From: Gammaproteobacteria bacterium
Lineage (GTDB): Bacteria > Pseudomonadota > Gammaproteobacteria > Xanthomonadales > Wenzhouxiangellaceae
Direction of reading: 5' to 3'
DNA: 64,000 nucleotides
Assembly: GCA_021772975.1 (NCBI GenBank)
Contig: JAJFKY010000011.1
Coordinates: 124,001 to 188,000, forward strand
Below, one piece after another: positions 1 through 8,671 of the stretch (the stretch's first letter is position 1; each line of letters opens with the position of its first letter). The notes under the pieces were generated by a model. The model was not told the DNA's origin. It did no database searches and saw only the letters and a program-made list of their open reading frames with translations. Both the position numbers and the translations under genes were made by a program.

Positions 1-310
1 GCAGACCGATGGTAATCTGGGTCATGCTGGCATTGCCGATAAACCGGCCTTGCTCATACACTTTGCCGTCGCCGTGCGCCCCGCCGACACCAACCGCGCC
101 TTTGCCAACCCGTGGAAAAATGGCATAGCCATGGGCATGGTCAAAAAATGCCTGCAAACCGCGATCACGCTCGATAAAACGGGCTATCGACTGCTCTACC
201 GCGAGTTGTTCGCTGGGCGGGTTTTGTGGTTTGTTCGGATCGTAACCGGCACAGCCGGTCAGCCATAACAGGTTTAACACCAGGATCATAAAAGATGTTT
301 GCATATTCAT
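1..310 (-). CDS. SYLF/Ysc84-domain lipoprotein (3' part cut by window edge)
   Basis: This gene is read on the minus strand and runs off the left end of the window. The first ~103 residues begin with a short hydrophobic signal ending in the lipobox LWLTGC, so it is a predicted lipoprotein. The mature part contains HGYAIFPRVGKGAVGVGG, the glycine-rich start typical of the lipid-binding SYLF (Ysc84) domain. Bacterial members are small exported or outer-membrane lipoproteins of uncertain function. An in-frame ATG at 319 is possible, but a GGAG motif sits about 10 bases before the ATG at 310, which I prefer. The family call rests on about half of the protein. Confidence 0.7.
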   Translation of the reverse strand, partial: MNMQTSFMILVLNLLWLTGCAGYDPNKPQNPPSEQLAVEQSIARFIERDRGLQAFFDHAHGYAIFPRVGKGAVGVGGAHGDGKVYEQGRFIGNASMTQITIGL

Positions 311-630
311 CGAAAACATACTCCAGACAGGCACAATAAAGCCTGAGTCTAAGTTAGCAAAGGGTTGTAGCCATTCATTCAGATGGCTTGAGTGCAAGCA
401 ACAGCCAGTCTGGCACCAGGTGACGGTGTATTGGTCAGAAGATTTGGTACTGGCAAAAATATTAAGCCATACGTTAATGGATGAGATGTTATAAAAATGC
501 AAATGGACGCCGGCAGGCGCAGCATGACGATTTATCAGCGTTACCGAGCTGTTATGTGCCCGGCGCTACAACTGCCGCAGACCCTGTTGCCGTAGGTGGA
601 CCACAGCTGGCTGTTACCATAAATGTAGTC

Positions 631-655
631 CGCCAGGCAATTCGGTTGCCTGGCG
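631..655 (-). terminator. Hairpin downstream of aceA
   Basis: A perfect 10-bp inverted repeat (CGCCAGGCAA / TTGCCTGGCG, 5-base loop) lies 35 bases past the aceA stop on the minus strand. There is no strong T-run, so it may be a weak terminator or an mRNA-stabilising hairpin. The rest of 311-689 holds no convincing gene; the open frames there are short and lack family signatures. Confidence 0.5.
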
Positions 656-689
656 AACCAGTCAATACCTGCCTGATCTGGCGATGCTT

Positions 690-1994
690 TTATCCGGCCG
701 CTTCGGCAAACTGTTCCTGCTCGGTCGAGCCCGCCAGGGCAGTAATTGAAGATTGGCCACCACTGATGACGTTGGTCAGGGTATCAAAATACCCGGTGCC
801 GACTTCACGTTGATGTTTGGTGGCGGTATAGCCGTTGGACTCGGCGGCAAACTCAGCCTCCTGCAGCTCCACATAAGCGCTCATCTGGCGGTCACGGTAA
901 CCGCTGGCCAGTTGATGCATGCTGTAGTTCAAGGCGTGAAAACCCGCCAGGGTAATAAATTGAAATTTATAACCCATCGCTCCCAGTTCGCGTTGGAACG
1001 TGGCGATGGTGGCATCATCCAGGTTCTGCTTCCAGTTAAATGAGGGCGAGCAGTTATAGGCCAGCATTTTATTCGGGTATTCAGACTTAATCGCTTCCGC
1101 AAAGCGCTTGGCCTGCTGCAAGTCAGGCTTGGAGGTTTCGCACCAGATTAGATCCGCATGTGGCGCATACGCCAGCCCGCGTGCAATGGCCTGCTCAATC
1201 CCCTGCCTGGTAACGTAGAAACCCTCAACGGTACGCTCACCGGTAATAAAGGCATGGTCGTCATTATCAATATCAGAGGTCAGCAGGCCGGCGCCCATGG
1301 CATCGGTGCGCGCGACCAGGACGGTGGGAACATTCAGAATGTCAGCCGCCAGACGGGCCGCGACCAGTTTCTGCACCGCCTCACGGGTCGGCACCAGAAC
1401 CTTGCCGCCCATATGGCCACATTTTTTTGCCGAAGCCAGCTGGTCTTCAAAATGCACGCCGGCGGCACCGGCTTCGATCATGGCTTTCATCAGTTCATGG
1501 GCATTCAGCACGCCGCCGAAGCCGGCTTCGGCGTCAGCAACAATCGGCGCCATCCAATCCACGCTGTCATCGCCTTCGGCATGATGCAGCTGATCCGCGC
1601 GCAGTAATGAATTGTTGATTTTACGCACCACCGAGGGAACGGAATCGGCCGGGTACAACGATTGGTCAGGATACATCTGACCGGCATTATTGGCATCGGC
1701 CGCGACCTGCCAGCCGGACAGGTAAATGGCTTTAAGCCCGGCCTTGACCTGCTGCATGGCCTGATTGCCGGTCAATGCGCCCAGCGCGTTGACGTAGGGC
1801 TGCTGTTGCATCAGGTTCCAGAGTTTTTCCGAGCCCTGCCGCGCCAGGCTATGTTCCACACTGATATTGCCGCGCAGCCTGACGACTTCTTCGGCACTGT
1901 ACGGACGGGTCACATCCTGCCAGCGTGAATCGTTATTCCAGATCAATGACAGCTGTTGCGCGGTCGGTTGTAATCCAGTGGTTTTACTATTCAT
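690..1994 (-). CDS. aceA: Isocitrate lyase
   Basis: Cytoplasmic enzyme that cleaves isocitrate to glyoxylate and succinate, the first step of the glyoxylate shunt used for growth on acetate or fatty acids. The protein is 434 residues, the same length as the E. coli enzyme. The catalytic loop KKCGHMGGK is present with the active-site Cys at 192, and the metal-binding region [11 protein letters not shown] is intact around 151-161. It lies 26 bases downstream of aceB and is surely co-transcribed with it. No aceK (isocitrate dehydrogenase kinase/phosphatase) follows, unlike in enterobacteria. The shunt fits the complete beta-oxidation set at 36.3-42.5 kb. Confidence 0.97.
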   Translation of the reverse strand: MNSKTTGLQPTAQQLSLIWNNDSRWQDVTRPYSAEEVVRLRGNISVEHSLARQGSEKLWNLMQQQPYVNALGALTGNQAMQQVKAGLKAIYLSGWQVAADANNAGQMYPDQSLYPADSVPSVVRKINNSLLRADQLHHAEGDDSVDWMAPIVADAEAGFGGVLNAHELMKAMIEAGAAGVHFEDQLASAKKCGHMGGKVLVPTREAVQKLVAARLAADILNVPTVLVARTDAMGAGLLTSDIDNDDHAFITGERTVEGFYVTRQGIEQAIARGLAYAPHADLIWCETSKPDLQQAKRFAEAIKSEYPNKMLAYNCSPSFNWKQNLDDATIATFQRELGAMGYKFQFITLAGFHALNYSMHQLASGYRDRQMSAYVELQEAEFAAESNGYTATKHQREVGTGYFDTLTNVISGGQSSITALAGSTEQEQFAEAAG

Positions 1995-2020
1995 CCAGGT
2001 TCTCCGTCGGGCCCAGTCAG

Positions 2021-3622
2021 TTATGAGTGTTTAATCAGTACTTGATAGGCGGGCAAGGTTAAGAAGTTTTCCAGTGAGTCGGCGAATACCAGCCAACGCA
2101 GAATTTCCGTGGCCTGATGCAGGCTGGCCTGCTGACGGTCCGGTGTCTGTGCCTGCAATGCTTTCAGTTCGCTGGTGAACTGCTGCTGCAGAAAAGCATC
2201 GTTGATCAGTTGCTGATCGCTGGTGCTGGTCTGATGGCGGCGCCACTGCCACAACTGCGCGCGGGCGATTTCCGCGGTGGCGGCGTCTTCCATCAGATGA
2301 TTGATCGGCACGCAGCCCTGCCCGTTGATCCAGGCATGCAGATATTGAATGGCCACCCTGATGTTGCCACGCACACCTTCGGTAGTGACTGCTCCGGTGG
2401 GTGGCTCGAGCAGTTGCGCGGCGCTGATGTCGGCCTTGTTGTGGACACGAATCTGATTGGGGCCATACAGCACCGCATCAAACTCTGCCCGCGCCAGCGG
2501 TTCCAGCGCCGGATGCGCCACCCAGGTGCCATCATGCCCATTGCGGGCCTCGCGCTGTTTGTCCGCTTTGACCTTGGCCAGGGCTGCTGAATTAGCCTGC
2601 GGGTCATTCTTAATGGGTATCTGGGCAGCCATACCGCCCATCGCGAATGCCCCGCGCTGATGGCAGGTTTTGATCAGCAGTTTTGAATAAGCCGCCAGAA
2701 ACGGGGCGGTCATGCCAACCTGCTCGCGGTCCGGCAGTACTTTGTCAGGGTGCGCACGGAAGGTTTTGATATAACTGAAAATATAATCCCAGCGGCCACA
2801 GTTCAGACCGAGGATGTAATCACGCAGGTAGTACAGGATTTCGTCCATTTGAAACACTGCCGGCAGCGTTTCAATCAGTACCGTCACGCGAACGGTGCCC
2901 GGCGGGATATTCAATGCCAGCTCGGCGTATCGGATGACATCAGCCCACCATTCGGCTTCGCGGTAATGTTCCAGCTTGGGCAGGTAGAAATACGGTCGGC
3001 TGCCAGCCTCCCGCAACGCCTGCTGGTTGTGATACAGATATAAGCCGAAATCAAACAGGCAGGCGGGAATGGGCTGCCCTTCCAGCAGCACGTGTGCTTC
3101 GGGTAAATGCAGACCGCGCGGACGCACCATCAGTACCGCGGTATGTTCTTTTAACTGGTAATGTTTGCCCTGCGGTGTGGAGAAATCAATCTGCCGCCGG
3201 ATCGCATCAAACAGATTGTGCTGGCCATCCAGCAGATTGTGCCAGGCTGGCGCAGTCGAGTCTTCAAAGTCGGCCATATACACCTGCGCACCTGAATTGA
3301 GCGCATTGATGACCATCTTGCGATTCACCGGGCCGGTGATTTCGGTCCGCCGATCCAGCACTTCCCGCGGTATCTCCGCGATCTGGAAATCACTGTTGCG
3401 GATGGTATAAGTGGCCGAATCAAAATCCGGTGACTGGCCGGCATCGTATTCAGCCTGGCGCTGTTCACGCGCCGCCAGCAAGGCCTGCAGACGGGGCGTG
3501 TACTGCTCCGCCAGGCGGCCAATAAAGCGCAGCGCGGCATGACTGACAAGGTAAGCATATTCCGGCGCTACAGCCTTGTTCAGGTCAAGCTGACTGGGTA
3601 TTTCCTGGCTTTGTGCTGACAT
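2021..3622 (-). CDS. aceB: Malate synthase A
   Basis: Condenses glyoxylate with acetyl-CoA to malate, the second glyoxylate-shunt enzyme. The 533-residue length fits the malate synthase A class, not the longer G form. Family blocks are clear: [19 protein letters not shown] near residue 105, the [11 protein letters not shown] block near 165, and [15 protein letters not shown] at about 270-285. It is the first gene of the aceBA operon. It is divergent from a LysR-type regulator at 3734, and the shared 111-base intergenic region holds an inverted repeat. Confidence 0.97.
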   Translation of the reverse strand: MSAQSQEIPSQLDLNKAVAPEYAYLVSHAALRFIGRLAEQYTPRLQALLAAREQRQAEYDAGQSPDFDSATYTIRNSDFQIAEIPREVLDRRTEITGPVNRKMVINALNSGAQVYMADFEDSTAPAWHNLLDGQHNLFDAIRRQIDFSTPQGKHYQLKEHTAVLMVRPRGLHLPEAHVLLEGQPIPACLFDFGLYLYHNQQALREAGSRPYFYLPKLEHYREAEWWADVIRYAELALNIPPGTVRVTVLIETLPAVFQMDEILYYLRDYILGLNCGRWDYIFSYIKTFRAHPDKVLPDREQVGMTAPFLAAYSKLLIKTCHQRGAFAMGGMAAQIPIKNDPQANSAALAKVKADKQREARNGHDGTWVAHPALEPLARAEFDAVLYGPNQIRVHNKADISAAQLLEPPTGAVTTEGVRGNIRVAIQYLHAWINGQGCVPINHLMEDAATAEIARAQLWQWRRHQTSTSDQQLINDAFLQQQFTSELKALQAQTPDRQQASLHQATEILRWLVFADSLENFLTLPAYQVLIKHS

Positions 3623-3681
3623 GCCGATAGACTCCGTTGCGACTTGACCATACGGTACGGTTTGGTGGTATATTTGAAAAC

Positions 3682-3701
3682 CTAAATCTTTGAATATTTA
3701 G
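3682..3701. promoter_or_regulatory. Inverted repeat between aceB and lysR-type gene
   Basis: The sequence CTAAAT-N8-ATTTAG forms a dyad in the AT-rich divergent intergenic region. Its span and T/A edges resemble a LysR-type T-N11-A box. A role as the operator of the adjacent regulator is inference from position. Confidence 0.45.
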
Positions 3702-3733
3702 TATTAATAATTTTAATAATGTAAGTAATTGTT

Positions 3734-4687
3734 TTGATTGATAAAAAAGACAAGTTTTATTACAAAGGTAACCAACTGAAGCAATTACGGGCATTTTGCG
3801 CCACCGCGCAGCATGGCTCCATGTCACATGCCGCGCAGACATTATTCCTCAGTCAATCAGCTATCAGTCTGCAGATCAAAGCACTGGAAGATGAGCTGGA
3901 AACCGATCTGTTTGAACGTCACGGACCGCGTATTCAACTAACTCGCGAGGGACAGGTGTTACTGGATATGGCGCAACCGCTGGTGGACAATCTGGCCAGT
4001 CTGAGCGAGCGCTTTCATCAGCAGACCAAAGGCCAGCTGGAAGCCGGTGAGGTCACCATCGCGGCTGGGGAATCCACCATTATCTATATCCTGCCGTTGC
4101 TGGTAGAGCGCTTTAAGAACAAATATCCGGGCATACACGTGCATCTGCGCAACGTGACCGGCCGCGACGGTCTGCAGATGTTGCGTGATGACAAGGTCGA
4201 CTTCGCGGTCGGCTCGATGCTGGATGTGCCGCCGGATATTGATTATCAGCCACTGTATTATTTCTCACCGATGCTGATTACCGCGCAGGATCATGCGCTG
4301 GCCAACAAGGAATATATCGAACTGGATGACCTGTCACCGTATGGGTTGATCCTGCCGCCGCGCCGTCTGACCACCTGGCGGCTGGTGGAACGGGTGTTCC
4401 AACTGCATAAGGTCCCTTATCAGGTGGCGCTGGAAGTCGGTGGCTGGGAGGTGATCAAACGTTATGTTGAACTGGGCTTTGGGATATCCATCGTAACCAG
4501 CATCTGTCTGCGCGACGATGATCCACTGTTTGCCAGAGACATGAGCAGTTACTTTCCCAAACGCAGTTACGGTCTGGTCAAACGGCGCGGTAAATTTCTC
4601 TCCGCGCAGGCGCAGGCCTTTGAGGACATTCTGGACGATGTGCGCATGCCCAGTTCGCCCTGGTTGAGCGGGCATTCAGAGCGCTGA
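3734..4687 (+). CDS. LysR-family transcriptional regulator, probable regulator of aceBA
   Basis: A 317-residue LysR-type activator/repressor. The N-terminal winged helix-turn-helix is clear (LKQLRAFCATAQHGSMSHAA, then LFLSQSAISLQIKALE), followed by a periplasmic-binding-protein-like effector domain from about residue 100. The effector domain is reminiscent of the CysB/Cbl group, a weak impression. It is divergent from aceBA, the usual arrangement for a LysR protein and its target, so control of the glyoxylate shunt is a reasonable inference. The start is uncertain: the only upstream in-frame start is TTG at 3734, while a CTG directly before KQLRAF has an AAAGG seven bases upstream. Confidence 0.85.
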   Translation: MIDKKDKFYYKGNQLKQLRAFCATAQHGSMSHAAQTLFLSQSAISLQIKALEDELETDLFERHGPRIQLTREGQVLLDMAQPLVDNLASLSERFHQQTKGQLEAGEVTIAAGESTIIYILPLLVERFKNKYPGIHVHLRNVTGRDGLQMLRDDKVDFAVGSMLDVPPDIDYQPLYYFSPMLITAQDHALANKEYIELDDLSPYGLILPPRRLTTWRLVERVFQLHKVPYQVALEVGGWEVIKRYVELGFGISIVTSICLRDDDPLFARDMSSYFPKRSYGLVKRRGKFLSAQAQAFEDILDDVRMPSSPWLSGHSER

Positions 4688-4761
4688 TGAGTCAGTCAAT
4701 CAGTTACTGATCAAATTCAGGCGCTGATCTGAGCTGGTTCGGTGCCTGGGGTGATTGATAT

Positions 4762-6117
4762 TTATAAAGACTCGGTTTGCTGATACGCAGGTATGGTGAC
4801 TTCCCAACCCAATTCAGACTGTATGTGCTGCTGCAGCGCCAAAGCCGCTTGCGGCTCACCATGGGTTAGGTAGGTCATACGCGGTGGCTTATGAAAATGC
4901 CGCAGCCAGGTCAGAATTTCCTGATAATCAGCATGCGCGGAAAGGTTGTGTATGCTCTCTATCTGCGCCACCACGGGATAGATTTCACCCAGCAACTTGA
5001 TGGTCTGTTCGCCATTAACCAAGCGGGCGCCACGCGTGCCGCCAGCCTGGTAGCCGGCAAATAAAATGGTATTCCGCGCGTCGCCCAGATAACTGGCCAG
5101 GTGATGCAGCACCCGGCCACCGGTGGCCATACCACTGGCGGAAATAATGATTTTAGGCGTCGGATCTTTATCCAGTGCCTTGGACTGCTCTGGTGTCTGC
5201 ACGTATTGCGCCGTGGCGCATATGTCCGCGCATTGTGTCGCCGATAAGCGATGTTCCTGGTGGTGCGATTGCCATAGCCGGGTTGCGCTAACCGCCATCG
5301 GGCTGTCCAGATAAATGGGCACTGCCGGTATGGTTTTGCTGGATAATAATTGATGCAAAAAATATAACAGACTTTGCGCTCTGCCAACCGCGAATGAGGG
5401 AATAATCACCGTGCCACCACGGGCAATCGTGCGATTGATAGTCTCCGCCAGCATCGCGCTGGCATCATCCGGGGCATGCAAGCGGTCACCGTAGGTTGAT
5501 TCCAGGACCAGATAATCGGTTTGCTGGATTTGTACCGGCGACACCATAATGGGATCGTTTGGACGTCCCAGGTCTCCCGAGAAAACGATACTGGAGTGAC
5601 CATCACTGACGGTGATGCAGGCAGCTCCCAGAATGTGTCCAACACGCTGAAGATTGAACTGGGTGTATTCATCCAGAGCGTATTGTTTACCAAAGCTGAC
5701 CGGATGAAATTGTTTTAACGCCAGACGTGCTTCCTGTTCGGTGTATAAAGGCAGGGCTGGTTTATGCTTACTATAGCCATAGCGGTTGGCGCGTTCGGCA
5801 TCCTCCTCATGAATACGGCCCGAATCCGGTAATAAAATCTCACACAGGTCCAGAGTGGCGGATGAACAATAAATGGGCCCGGAAAATCCGCGTTTAACCA
5901 GCAACGGCAGATACCCGCTGTGATCAATGTGCGCATGCGTCAGAACCACCGCATCCAGTGTGTCCTCGGCAATCGGCAGGCGCTGCCAGTTTCGTTGCCG
6001 CAGCGCCTTGTGTCCCTGAAACAGTCCGCAATCGATCAGTACGCGGCAGTGATCGTGTTCCAAAAGATACTTGGAACCGGTTACTGTTCCGGTAGCGCCC
6101 AGAAAGGTCAGTTGCAT
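4762..6117 (-). CDS. MBL-fold beta-CASP metallohydrolase (predicted RNase)
   Basis: A 451-residue member of the metallo-beta-lactamase superfamily with a beta-CASP insertion, the architecture of CPSF-73/RNase J-like nucleases and TTHA0252-type proteins. The N-terminus MQLTFLGATGTVTGSKYLL leads to the metal motif LTHAHIDHSGYLP near residues 57-69. Further conserved points are SGDLGRPNDPI, ESTYGDR, the ISASGMATGGR block and the late HLSAHADYQEIL/YLTHGE histidines. This group acts on RNA ends; the substrate here is unknown. It appears monocistronic. Confidence 0.85.
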   Translation of the reverse strand: MQLTFLGATGTVTGSKYLLEHDHCRVLIDCGLFQGHKALRQRNWQRLPIAEDTLDAVVLTHAHIDHSGYLPLLVKRGFSGPIYCSSATLDLCEILLPDSGRIHEEDAERANRYGYSKHKPALPLYTEQEARLALKQFHPVSFGKQYALDEYTQFNLQRVGHILGAACITVSDGHSSIVFSGDLGRPNDPIMVSPVQIQQTDYLVLESTYGDRLHAPDDASAMLAETINRTIARGGTVIIPSFAVGRAQSLLYFLHQLLSSKTIPAVPIYLDSPMAVSATRLWQSHHQEHRLSATQCADICATAQYVQTPEQSKALDKDPTPKIIISASGMATGGRVLHHLASYLGDARNTILFAGYQAGGTRGARLVNGEQTIKLLGEIYPVVAQIESIHNLSAHADYQEILTWLRHFHKPPRMTYLTHGEPQAALALQQHIQSELGWEVTIPAYQQTESL

Positions 6118-6199
6118 CGATTCCTCCGTGGCTAGGCATTATGCCTGTTTAATGGTACTGGCTAAGCAATCAGCCTGACTTGATCACGATCAAAGCTGT

Positions 6200-7081
6200 T
6201 CAACGTGTGAACATGACCTGTTCGGACGTCACCTCCAGATAAAACCACCAACCGGTTTCACCGGCCAGAATATCCCGGTCATCACCAGGTGCACAACTGC
6301 CCTGTCCGCCCGCCAGGATGCTGCTTAATGGTTGCCCGCCGATCAGCGGCAGATCCGCCGGCAGCGGTGTATTGTCTGCATCCGTCTCGCGTAGGAAGCC
6401 TCGATTCAGACCGGGCACCAATTGGCTGCCATCCAGGCTCCAGCCAAAGCCAAGCTGGGCATTTAACAGGGTCAATAATACCTCGCCGAGCATCGTTACG
6501 CTGTCCCGCGGGGCGGAAAACCAGCAGGTATCCTGAATCACCGGTACCGCCGGACTGTAGCCGGAAGTGGTTCCGGCAATCGCCTGCAGGCATAAGCCGC
6601 TGGCAATATTGGTGGTGGCCGTGGATACATCAAACGGTGGTTGTATCGCGCAGTCGACTGGCGGAAATGGTACCCCGCAGGCGCCATTGACGGTGGTAGC
6701 CATTTGCCCTGCCCCGCTGAAGTCAAACCGGTCCAGTCCCAGCAGGATAGACAGATCGAGCAGATTGTCTCCATCCATATCAGCCGTGATCAGATCGGCC
6801 AGTTGCCCATTAAATGAGACACCCGCCACCGGAATCGGCGTATCGGTAAAATCCAGACAACCGAACACCGGCACATCGGCGAAGACATGCGGGTCGCGCA
6901 GCGCCAGTTGGGAATGGCGATACACCACCGCCAGGCTGGTCTCCATGGAATCGGCAAAGATAAACTCGACCACCTGAGCCGAAACGTTGCCACAACAGAT
7001 GGTCACCAGCAGCATCGCGGCGGCTAAACCATCGTAGCTACACAGTTTGGGGGGGTGCATTGTTAAAACAGGCCTGAACAT
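6200..7081 (-). CDS. Orphan secreted protein with N-terminal FADSME motif
   Basis: I do not recognise a family. The 293-residue protein begins with a hydrophobic segment ending GNVSA, a good Sec signal peptide. The mature protein opens with VVEFIFADSMETSL, which resembles the (I/V)FxDGFE-type motif seen at the C-terminus of other secreted proteins in this window. The rest is rich in Gly, Asp and Ala, with a calcium-site-like DMDGDNLLD near residue 105 and several cysteines suited to periplasmic disulphides. No catalytic signature is visible. It stands alone between the MBL gene and creD. Starts at 7081 and 7060 are both possible. Confidence 0.6.
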   Translation of the reverse strand: MFRPVLTMHPPKLCSYDGLAAAMLLVTICCGNVSAQVVEFIFADSMETSLAVVYRHSQLALRDPHVFADVPVFGCLDFTDTPIPVAGVSFNGQLADLITADMDGDNLLDLSILLGLDRFDFSGAGQMATTVNGACGVPFPPVDCAIQPPFDVSTATTNIASGLCLQAIAGTTSGYSPAVPVIQDTCWFSAPRDSVTMLGEVLLTLLNAQLGFGWSLDGSQLVPGLNRGFLRETDADNTPLPADLPLIGGQPLSSILAGGQGSCAPGDDRDILAGETGWWFYLEVTSEQVMFTR

Positions 7082-7142
7082 GGAGGCTTAAAGATAACAT
7101 GCGTTTCCGCCATTGAGTGATCATGTCAGCCTGGCTGTTGTG

Positions 7143-7169
7143 AAAACCCTCTCTCAGAACGAGAGAGGG
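7143..7169 (-). terminator. Rho-independent terminator after creD
   Basis: A perfect 9-bp stem (CCCTCTCTC / GAGAGAGGG, 5-base loop) is followed on the minus strand by TTTT. It lies 26 bases past the creD stop. Confidence 0.75.
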
Positions 7170-7194
7170 CCGGAGGAGGATTGTAACTACTGTG

Positions 7195-8559
7195 TTAGCC
7201 GGTAACCGTAGACTTACCAGCCGGTGACAAGCGCTGACCGATCCGGTGCCAGTCCACCTTTCTGGTTAGCAGCATGATTACCGCCAAAGCGGCAAACAGC
7301 AGCACACAACCCATTAGCAAAGCAAAATCCTCGGAACGCAAAATCGCATACAGCATCCAATACAGCAGGCTTACCGACAGCGCATACGCCCAGCCCCTGA
7401 CGGCGCTGCGCATGACCGTGCTCAGATAACAACCCAGCAGAGCACAACAGCACAGATTGGCTATCAGATACGCCCAGATAAATGCAACATGCTCGGAGAG
7501 TGAGAGCAACAGCAGATAGAACATCGCCAGCGCGCAACCGACCAGGCCATAGTGCACAATATGCAGCCGTAACCCGGCCATCAGTTCAATCAGGAAGAAC
7601 GCGGCAAACGTCAGCACAATAAATAAAATGCCGTATTTCACCGCGCGTTCGGACTGGGTATAGACATCCACCGGCTGGATAAAATCAACCCCGAATGCGG
7701 AACTGAGCAAGCCATGGCAATCACCGTCAACACAGCTCAGAAGTTTATCCAGTGCATTACTGGCAAAGGCTGAAACATCCCAGCGCGCGCTAAAGCCTGC
7801 GGCGCTGATATCCCTGGTGCCGGGCAGAAAGTGCCCGAAGAAGCGTGGATGCGGCCAGCTGGATTGCATCTCGGTAATGGTTTGATCGCCCAGTGCCGCA
7901 ACCTGCAGTGCCTGACTGCCACGCAGTTGCAGCGTGATATTGAAGTCGGCGCTAAAGTTTTCCGGATCGTTGATATCCGGCAGCTTCACATGCAGGCCGG
8001 AATCCAGGCCGCTTATCTGAGTGCCGGGTGCAAAACTCACCGGCTCATGTTGCCAGTCAATATCCGGCGAACTGCCCAAACCGCGCAGATCGGTGACGCT
8101 CAAAACCAGGTAAGGCCTGCCAGCGGTGATCACTTCACTCATTTCCTGGCGGTGCCGGTTTAAGGCAAAACCGGAAAACTGGCCCTGCAGTACTATATCG
8201 GCGGTATACACCGGCACGCTGTAAATACCCCGGCTGCGATCTTCCGTGCGGGTCTGAATATCAATAACCAGGCTGGCCGGTATGACATACTGGTTATACC
8301 AGCCGTCAATCATGCGGGTTGTATAAACCTTATCCTGCTCATTCCAGACCTGCTCCGAGCGCCTGACCTGATAAGGCAATACCAATACCGGTCCAATCAA
8401 TGTCTGCCTGCCTGACCAGCTATCGGCAATCTCGTTTTCCACCTGATAACGATACTGGCTGCGTTCGGTGATCAGACTGTGGATCAATGTCAGCGGCAAC
8501 ATCAGCAGAACCGCCAAACCGCCTATCAACAGGACTTTAAAGCCAATATTGTTATGCAT
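7195..8559 (-). CDS. creD: Inner-membrane protein CreD
   Basis: A 454-residue CreD homologue; E. coli CreD is 450. An N-terminal transmembrane helix (about residues 8-27) is followed by ITERSQYRYQVENEIADSW and the GPVLVLPY block of the family, then a large extracytoplasmic domain, then about five helices between 310 and 440. CreD belongs to the CreBC (Blr) envelope-stress regulon and affects colicin tolerance and beta-lactam response in known hosts; its biochemical role is unsettled. No creBC two-component genes lie beside it. A perfect inverted repeat sits just upstream of the start codon. Confidence 0.9.
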   Translation of the reverse strand: MHNNIGFKVLLIGGLAVLLMLPLTLIHSLITERSQYRYQVENEIADSWSGRQTLIGPVLVLPYQVRRSEQVWNEQDKVYTTRMIDGWYNQYVIPASLVIDIQTRTEDRSRGIYSVPVYTADIVLQGQFSGFALNRHRQEMSEVITAGRPYLVLSVTDLRGLGSSPDIDWQHEPVSFAPGTQISGLDSGLHVKLPDINDPENFSADFNITLQLRGSQALQVAALGDQTITEMQSSWPHPRFFGHFLPGTRDISAAGFSARWDVSAFASNALDKLLSCVDGDCHGLLSSAFGVDFIQPVDVYTQSERAVKYGILFIVLTFAAFFLIELMAGLRLHIVHYGLVGCALAMFYLLLLSLSEHVAFIWAYLIANLCCCALLGCYLSTVMRSAVRGWAYALSVSLLYWMLYAILRSEDFALLMGCVLLFAALAVIMLLTRKVDWHRIGQRLSPAGKSTVTG

Positions 8560-8562
8560 GGA

Positions 8563-8592
8563 TACTGCCCGGTCATTGATTACCGGGCAGTA
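8563..8592 (-). promoter_or_regulatory. Perfect inverted repeat overlapping the creD ribosome-binding region
   Basis: TACTGCCCGGT-N8-ACCGGGCAGTA has 11-bp arms and no mismatch. It ends three bases before the creD ATG, so as RNA the hairpin would contain or abut the ribosome-binding site. It could be an operator, a translational switch, or the terminator of the gene upstream, though no T-run follows. Confidence 0.55.
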
Positions 8593-8671
8593 TTAAGGCT
8601 GTATGCGCAGATACTATGTGGTTTAGATGTTGCTTCTATGAGTATAAAAAAGCACACCCTGTCCCATTGCT

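Noticed and set aside
481-813. Plus-strand genes opposite aceA and downstream of it
   Set aside because: They overlap a well-supported minus-strand gene and have no ribosome-binding site or family signature; mirror frames of GC-rich codons.
3585-3842. Minus-strand frame upstream of aceB
   Set aside because: It spans the intergenic dyad and the LysR start and lacks a signature; the region is better explained as regulatory.
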